This document shows positions 60,504 through 64,000 of a stretch of 64,000 nucleotides of DNA, piece after piece (position 1 is the stretch's first letter; each line of letters begins with the position of its first letter). The stretch is taken from positions 147,925,690 through 147,989,689 of the forward strand of contig CM048553.1 of assembly GCA_026413225.1 (NCBI GenBank), written 5' to 3'. Both the position numbers and the translations under genes were made by a program. The DNA comes from Otis tarda. Taxonomy: Eukaryota; Chordata; Aves; Otidiformes; Otididae. A model generated the notes under the pieces. The model did not search any database. It was not told where the DNA came from and saw only the letters and a list, made by a program, of their open reading frames with translations.

Positions 60504-63500
60504 AAAGTACAAAGATGCTATAGTGATAGTGAACAGCTTAGTTCCTTTACCAGTGTGAACATTAAACTGCTATACATTACAGAAGGAGCTCTTTTCCTGG
60601 TGATAGCAGTATTTTCATCTCATCTGTTCACTTGATGACTTACAATTTTCCAAAACATTTACTTTTCATTCTTCTTACAGTTCTTGTAAGATTAATGTCC
60701 AGTCATGCAAAGATTCATGTATAAATTTCATTTCATACATAAGAAAAATAATTACATGTTCAGAAATATTTATGGATTCTGGACCCACATGTTGAACCAG
60801 GCAATAAGAAATGAAAATTAAAACCAAAACCACATGAAAAGTAAAAAGGAGAATTAAGAGGATGCTGAAAAGAGATGACATGAAGTAAAAGAGAGGCCCT
60901 ATCATTTTATACTTTTTTTTCTCTTTTCTTTGTATGCAAATTATACTTGTTTATGCTCTTTGTATTAATAAATACATATCAGTAAGCTTAAAGTAGGAAG
61001 GAGTGGCTCAAGTTCAGGTTATTCAAGTAATTTCTGAATTGAATCTCTTCATCTGCTGATGTTTTTAAACATTCTCCCCCAAGTGTTTAACAGGAAGAAG
61101 GGAGAATTGTCATATCACCAAGAATCAGACAAGTACAGAAAAAAAGTGTGTTTTTTTGGTTTTGTTTTTCTTAGTTATTGTGAAGTACAGAGGTTGCCTA
61201 GAATTGACTTCTCTTTCCATAAGTTAGACACCAGCTCTCCAATTACAGGGCAGCTTCTCTGGTTGTACAGTGTGAAGAGGAATGAACTCCCATGAGCTGT
61301 GTAGCTGCACAGGCAGATTTGACCTGGAAATCACCTCCTTTACAAGGGTCTTATAAAGTCTAAGGAATATCCTTTAAACATTTGGAGACATTAAGATTAA
61401 GGGTGCCACATAAATACAGAGGATTATTATACTAATTAGTTCTGTAAACTAGCAAATTTCCTTACTTGGCAAGGTCTAAGAGGGAGATTTTTTATTTTCT
61501 CTAGAGATGAAAATTAAAGGTTGTTTGTATTCAGGAAAAAAAAAACATTTAAAACAAAGAGATGTGTGACTATGCATCCATTAGTTGCGATCTTTGCTTT
61601 TGTTAAATACTGACTAGAATGCAAGGAGCAGGTTTTATCAAAAGGAACTGCTTGGTGGTTGCTAGTCACACAATTAAAACAATTATCTGGATTTTTTATG
61701 CATTAGTAAAGCTCTAAAAATCATAAAACAACAGGGGTCAGAGAGCTGTACAGCTTAGTCTTCTCTTGCTGATGCTTCAGATAAAAGTATGTTCATTGTT
61801 AGGATAAGTTTACTTGTCCTACTGTGCTTTTAAGATTTTCATTACTAATGACTCATGGTTCAGTGTCAAAATCTATATTAATTTAAAATAAAATCAATGG
61901 AAAACACATGTACATTTTATACAAAGGACAGTCATTTTGCTACTGCTCCACAGCTTTGTAGTCTTGAAATGTGAGCTTGAAATATGCACGTATGTTTGGC
62001 AGTAATTACTAACCAGCTTAACTCTTTCTATATTATTATATATGGTGCATAGTGATGAAAAAATGTGGTGCTACAGCTATCTTGGATCTCCATGAAGAAA
62101 TATCTGCCCTGTAACTCCAGGCAACAATTTACAGGCAAAGGCAAGGATTCATCAGTGCAGAAGTTCAGACATTCATCTGAAAATACAAATACTTGCTATG
62201 GATTACGCTAAGAAAATCACCTGTGTGATATAGTGAGGAATAAATCACCCTCATCTAACACAGAAAACTGTTTTTTTGGTGACATTATCCTTTTTTCTCA
62301 CCTTTGCTATATGGATGTCTTAGGCATGAACCAGACAAAGCTGTAAGGGCAGCATTTATAAGGCCAGGATCAAATCTCTCTGAGGCACTATGTGAGCAAT
62401 GAATTTTAAGTGATGTATGGTTTTCATAGTGTGCTTTGTACGTTGGAGGATTTCCTGCTTTTCTTTCCTATTTGTTTGCATGCTGGATTTACTTCAGTGT
62501 CAGTCCTCAGAGTACGACTGGAAAAATAGGTCGTCACTTACCTAAGAAGATGTCCTTGCTACGAGCCTGGAAACCTGAAAAATACTATCTAAAAGAGGTA
62601 CATAGTGTTCCAACTTTCTCTGAATATCGAATTCTTCATTTACAGTACATTAAACTCCTTATTTGGCATTTGTATTTGCAATGACCATGGTATATTATAA
62701 CACACTTTATTCATATACAACTACCCTCTGAAACACTAGAAGGAATGAGAAATAGTAAAAGTGTTTTGTGTCACTTGACAGATGCAAACATAAATATGGG
62801 ACTCAGAGATAAAAAGGTTAAACTTTACTGTTTTTTTTTTTCTAACAAGGCATTCTCTTTAAAAAGTAGCTGACAATCAATAAAACAATCTATTCCTCTT
62901 GTGGCTGTCTTGCTTCTTTAAGTTGTATAAATATGGCTTCATAAAGGGCTACATTTTGTCTCTATGCTATAAACCTATTCTACCTTGGCTAGAGGTAGAA
63001 TAGGATTTCTTCATTTTAACCTTCTTCTTCATTGTTTTCATATCTCTCACCAAGCTAAATTTGTTTTCTAAAGGGTTTTCAAAAAGCATAGTAAGATCCC
63101 ATTTGTTGCCAGAAATACTGGTCTTCTGCAGTTCTTTGTCTTCTCTGTAGCAATTGTACAGATAATATTACAAAGCTGCAGAATTTGGCATATGCCCTTT
63201 CTTATTCTTCAAATTGATTTAAATAGTTTTCAAGATTACAGTCAGTTGCACAGATCTCTACATTCACAACCTATTGATGTCCACATCGTCTTTCATGGGC
63301 CACCTTCTGTGTAAGAAAACTACATATTCAGGAGAGTAGTTACAAAGGAATATTAGATTTAGAGCTATGTTAAGGGCTTATTTTAGATGTTGTTCCTCTA
63401 GTTATCATTATAAAATCTGCTCCTAGAGTAAATGGACAAATTTCCTGTTAGACAAATAAATAACTACCTAAACTCTTGATCAAGGTCAGCCCTACCTGAA

Positions 63501-63868
63501 AACCATTATGTGGAATAGGATACTAGAGGTTAGCTACCATAAATTTACTAAGACAAAAATGATTCCTTGGAACAGTCAATGAATTTCTGTAATGAAATGT
63601 CTGGCAAAAGAATCTCATGAGGAAACCAGACAATAGTTATAAGTTTAGTTTAAAGAGTATCTGAGGTTAAATTTGTATATATTTAGGATTCCAGAGCCAA
63701 CTTAGTACCTAAGTTTCTGAAGCAAATATGATCTCACCTGAGCACAGAGCTCTCCACAGCCAATGGAAACCTGAACCTACTCAAGAAAAATGGAGACAGA
63801 TCTATCATATCAAGACTCTCTTGATGATTGTTTCTGAGGAGTGCTGGTAGCAGCAATAACAAACCTAT
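60504..63868. other. Unique AT-rich non-coding DNA
   Basis: No complete gene is recognised. One weak exon candidate lies at 62498-62597. Homopolymer runs occur at about 61538 and 62831. Confidence 0.5.
62498..62597 (+). other. Candidate internal exon (low confidence)
   Basis: A pyrimidine-rich tract (ttctttcctatttgtttgca and on to acttcag at 62497) precedes an open segment that ends at AAAAGAG|gtacat (donor at 62598). Only one frame is open throughout; it reads TTGKIGRHLPKKMSLLRAW and WKPEKYYLKE. A second possible acceptor is at 62510. The protein is not recognised, and the donor is only moderate. Confidence 0.22.
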
Positions 63869-64000
63869 GGTAGGAATGTCCTCCCTGGGCAACCTGTACC
63901 AGTACTGAGTTACTCTCCCTGTAAAAAAAGTGTTTCTTGATGTTCCAATGGAATTTCCTGTGTTTCATTTTGTGCCTGCTGCTTCTTGTGTCACTGGACA
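63869..64000 (-). mobile_element. CR1 LINE fragment, continues beyond the window
   Basis: The plus strand reads tcctccctgggcaacctgta and gtgtttcttgatgttcc, the reverse complement of the standard CR1 3' untranslated region. The fragment lacks the tail on its left side and is cut by the window edge. Confidence 0.85.

Noticed and set aside
1-64000. CRISPR array, bacterial operon, tRNA or rRNA genes
   Set aside because: No spaced direct repeats, ribosome binding sites or cloverleaf/rRNA sequences were seen; the repeat content is avian nuclear.

Overview
The window looks like an AT-rich, gene-poor stretch of a bird nuclear genome. The evidence is repeat content. At least nine CR1 LINE copies are present, several ending in the bird-type tail of repeated ATTCTATG-like octamers. 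There are three full-length solo LTRs of one abundant avian ERVL-like family whose 3' end carries the accacacagctgctcg-type motif. There is also a class II endogenous retrovirus with a tRNA-Trp-like primer site, as in avian alpharetroviruses. No mammalian repeats were recognised. The species cannot be named; a non-galliform (neoavian) bird is my inference.

Layout. 1-7994 is unique AT-rich DNA. 7995-10245 is a CR1 cluster in which one CR1 (8413-9003, minus) is inserted into an older plus-strand CR1, followed by a very old minus-strand CR1. 13187-13772 is an ERVL-like solo LTR. 16080-16511 is a different solo LTR with a 23-bp repeat array. 16512-31732 is mostly unique sequence with two CR1 fragments. 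31733-32282 is a second ERVL-like solo LTR. 32283-47910 is mostly unique sequence with one CR1 tail. 47917-53259 is a provirus. 54220-55406 is the longest CR1 copy. 59557-60181 is the third ERVL-like solo LTR. CR1 fragments follow at 60364 and at the right edge.

The provirus is the most notable object. Two 296-bp LTRs that differ at only four positions are flanked by a perfect 6-bp target duplication (ATAATA). They enclose a tRNA-Trp-like primer site, a broken gag with two matrix-like modules, an integrase-to-envelope remnant, a second LTR-like sequence, another integrase remnant and another envelope remnant. Capsid, nucleocapsid, protease and reverse transcriptase are all missing. The interior is therefore a mosaic of at least two class II retroviruses. 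It also holds an LTR-like insertion and a fragment of an ERVL-like LTR. It carries far more damage than the LTR pair, which suggests the mosaic was already defective when copied and was mobilised in trans.

No complete host protein gene is visible. Four short open segments with plausible splice signals are listed as low-confidence exon candidates. If the window lies inside a host gene, it is almost entirely intron.
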